Assembly (NCBI GenBank): GCA_030412945.1
Contig: JAUHJS010000002.1
Span: forward strand, 136,022 to 200,021
Direction of reading: 5' to 3'
Source of the DNA: Shiella aurantiaca
Lineage (GTDB): Bacteria > Bacteroidota > Bacteroidia > Cytophagales > Cyclobacteriaceae
Length of the DNA: 64,000 bases
Shown here: piece by piece, positions 62,679 to 64,000 of the stretch
Layout: each line of letters begins with the position of its first letter
How positions within the stretch are numbered: the first letter of the stretch is position 1
The notes under the pieces: model-generated
The model's database searches: none
Seen by the model: the letters and a program-made list of their open reading frames with translations, nothing else
Told to the model about the DNA's origin: nothing
Position numbers and translations under genes: made by a program

Positions 62679-63805
62679 GCCTTTTTCTTTCTGAGTTCCA
62701 TAATGGTCATAGCAAGACCAATGCAATACCCTAAAATAGCTCCAGCAATGGCAACAATTGCCACGTGGCGCATTCTAGGGAATACGGGCTGCTGATACAC
62801 AGCAAACTCGTCTACTATATCAATTTCGTTTTCAATTAGCAAGAGGTCACGAAGGGCTTTTTGTTGCTCATCATAAAGCTCTTTGGTTTTAGAGAAGGCA
62901 TCTAATGGATTGAGTTGCATTTCTTGGTCTTTACTTAAAATAAGGCCACCACCCAAGCCCGATTCCCTTACGAAATATTGGTTGTTTCTAGGGTCTTGGC
63001 TTTCAATTTGGCGAATAACTGCCACTCGGAGGGAGTCCATAAGTTGGAGTTCCATGCCGAGTTTTTTGATATTATTCTCCAAGTTTTGTTTACGTACCTC
63101 TCTTCTGCGTTTGGCATACTGGTTTTCGGCAATATAAGTAAATACACCCTCTTGCAAATCTGGAAGAATGCTATTATCAGTCACCTCAGCATAAATCCTA
63201 AAGAAAGGACGGTTAAGAACTTCCAATGTACTATCGTTGAGTTCTTTTTTGCCGGCATCTAAATAGTCTTTGTATTGAATGGTTTTTACCTGCTCGGCTT
63301 TCTCAAGAGGTAAATTCAATTTCTTGGCAATTTCTCCATAACTTCTGTTGGCTACCAGTTCTTCAAGGGTGAAAAGAAGACTTGAATAGTAGTTATTGGG
63401 TAAGGTGCCGCTAGACAGCGTCATGGAGGTCTTATATACTGGCGCTGAAGTATATTTAATATATAGGCCCATTCCTAAACCAAGACCTCCAAAAATAGCA
63501 ATGATACCAATTCGCTTATAGAAGTTGAATGTAACCAAGCGAGCCAGTCTTTTTAAGCCTGTCCAGCTTAAATTGATGCCGTGTAAAAATTGATTATCAA
63601 TTTCTTCTTTTTGCGTTTCGGAGGTTTCTTTGGTTTGCTTCTTCTTAGAGAACCATCCACCAAAAATTCTCCTGAGATCAATTTCTTCCTCTTTTTTCTC
63701 TTTTTCTCGGGCCATTACCTCATATTGCTTAAGCAAAAGCTCTTGTTGCTTAATGAGGGTGTTATGAAGCTGAATCTTTTCTTGGTCAATGTTCTGGTCT
63801 GCCAT
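62675..63805 (-). CDS. Wzz/GNVR-type polysaccharide chain-length protein
   Basis: The protein has 376 residues. A long, charged cytoplasmic N-terminus (about 1-90, rich in Lys/Glu) precedes helix 1 at about 95-113. Then comes a periplasmic coiled-coil domain (for example YAKRRREVRKQNLENNIKKL), and helix 2 is near 350-368 before a basic tail. This two-helix hairpin layout is that of O-antigen/capsule chain-length regulators. No tyrosine kinase domain is attached. It sits between a wecB fragment and ccmB, and its stop overlaps the ccmB start. Confidence 0.82.
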   Translation of the reverse strand: MADQNIDQEKIQLHNTLIKQQELLLKQYEVMAREKEKKEEEIDLRRIFGGWFSKKKQTKETSETQKEEIDNQFLHGINLSWTGLKRLARLVTFNFYKRIGIIAIFGGLGLGMGLYIKYTSAPVYKTSMTLSSGTLPNNYYSSLLFTLEELVANRSYGEIAKKLNLPLEKAEQVKTIQYKDYLDAGKKELNDSTLEVLNRPFFRIYAEVTDNSILPDLQEGVFTYIAENQYAKRRREVRKQNLENNIKKLGMELQLMDSLRVAVIRQIESQDPRNNQYFVRESGLGGGLILSKDQEMQLNPLDAFSKTKELYDEQQKALRDLLLIENEIDIVDEFAVYQQPVFPRMRHVAIVAIAGAILGYCIGLAMTIMELRKKKA

Positions 63806-63861
63806 TGTTAATTCTTTAAAATTGCTACAAATATTGGTTTTTTACTTGAAATTGACAACAA

Positions 63862-64000
63862 TTAAGGTTCTAGTCTGTCGTATAGGAATTGGATAATTCG
63901 TTCTGCAGCTTGTCCATCCCAAAAAGAAGGAATAGAACTTGATTTCCATTTTCTATTAAAGGCGAGATGAATGTAGCTTGAAATCTTATCCAGTTTATCC
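63862..64000 (-). CDS. wecB: UDP-N-acetylglucosamine 2-epimerase, C-terminal fragment at window edge
   Basis: Only the last 45 codons are inside the window, read on the minus strand and ending in TAA at 63862-63864. The translation ends KLDKISSYIHLAFNRKWKS... then SIPSFWDGQAAERIIQFL, which is the typical C-terminus of the non-hydrolysing epimerase (FWDG-x-AAERI). It would convert UDP-GlcNAc to UDP-ManNAc for surface polysaccharide. It lies 57 bases upstream of the Wzz-type gene, supporting a polysaccharide locus to the right. Confidence 0.7.
   Translation of the reverse strand, partial: DKLDKISSYIHLAFNRKWKSSSIPSFWDGQAAERIIQFLYDRLEP

Overview
The window looks like a chromosomal segment of a Bacteroidota bacterium, most likely of the Flavobacteriales (Cryomorphaceae/Schleiferiaceae-like is a guess). 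The evidence is a fused CcoN-CcoO cbb3 oxidase, two DUF6089-type outer-membrane proteins, the uppS-bamA-ompH-ompH block, a PorZ protein with a type IX secretion sorting domain, an UbiA prenyltransferase beside purN, and a few TAnnTTTG-type -7 promoter elements. No rRNA, tRNA, CRISPR array or transposase gene was seen.

Layout: 1-1.6 kb is an A+T-rich accessory segment with a truncated unknown gene, a hairpin-rich spacer and a stand-alone UPF0489/peptide-arginase-like protein. 1.9-5.0 kb carries a soluble five-PAS histidine kinase and its single-domain response regulator. 5.1-11.8 kb (minus strand) is a microaerobic block: ccoS, ccoI, a universal-stress-like protein, a Crp/Fnr regulator, a truncated globin, a tetrapyrrole-methylase-type methyltransferase and hemN. 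12-18.7 kb holds metK, an M61 peptidase, an S1/P1 nuclease, a saccharopine-dehydrogenase-like enzyme and small envelope proteins. 18.8-22.3 kb is a second A+T-rich accessory island with an unknown two-gene cassette ending in a four-helix membrane protein, a lipoprotein and a HigBA-type toxin-antitoxin pair. 22.4-28.2 kb is the structural cbb3 operon ccoNO-ccoQ-ccoP-ccoG-ccoH plus a TauE/UreH-type membrane protein. 28.2-48.5 kb is housekeeping: pdxJ, yqeY, cvpA, pabA/trpG, nadK, DUF6089 proteins, uppS, bamA, two ompH, ldcA, chrA, a 2OG-Fe(II) oxygenase, recO, porZ, tdk and a ferredoxin. 48.5-54 kb is the rod-shape operon mreB-mreC-mreD-mrdA-rodA. 54-58 kb holds purH, purN, a UbiA prenyltransferase and a DUF2520 protein. 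58-62.7 kb is a cytochrome c maturation cluster, ccmB-C-D-E-F. It sits translationally downstream of a Wzz-type chain-length protein, and a wecB fragment runs off the right edge.

Much of the window serves low-oxygen respiration: cbb3 oxidase subunits, copper loading (CcoI, CcoS, CcoG, CcoH), heme supply (HemN), heme attachment to c-type cytochromes (Ccm) and a Crp/Fnr regulator. Four spacers, upstream of ccoI, the stress-like gene, hemN and ccoN, each contain a TGA-N6-TCA palindrome about 45-80 bases before the start codon. I infer one Fnr-like regulon.

The least explained parts are the two A+T-rich islands. Both carry the same two families of short palindromic repeats, which I did not see in the housekeeping blocks. 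They also hold the unrecognised two-gene cassette and the peptide-arginase-like gene, which are the best candidates for undescribed biology here.
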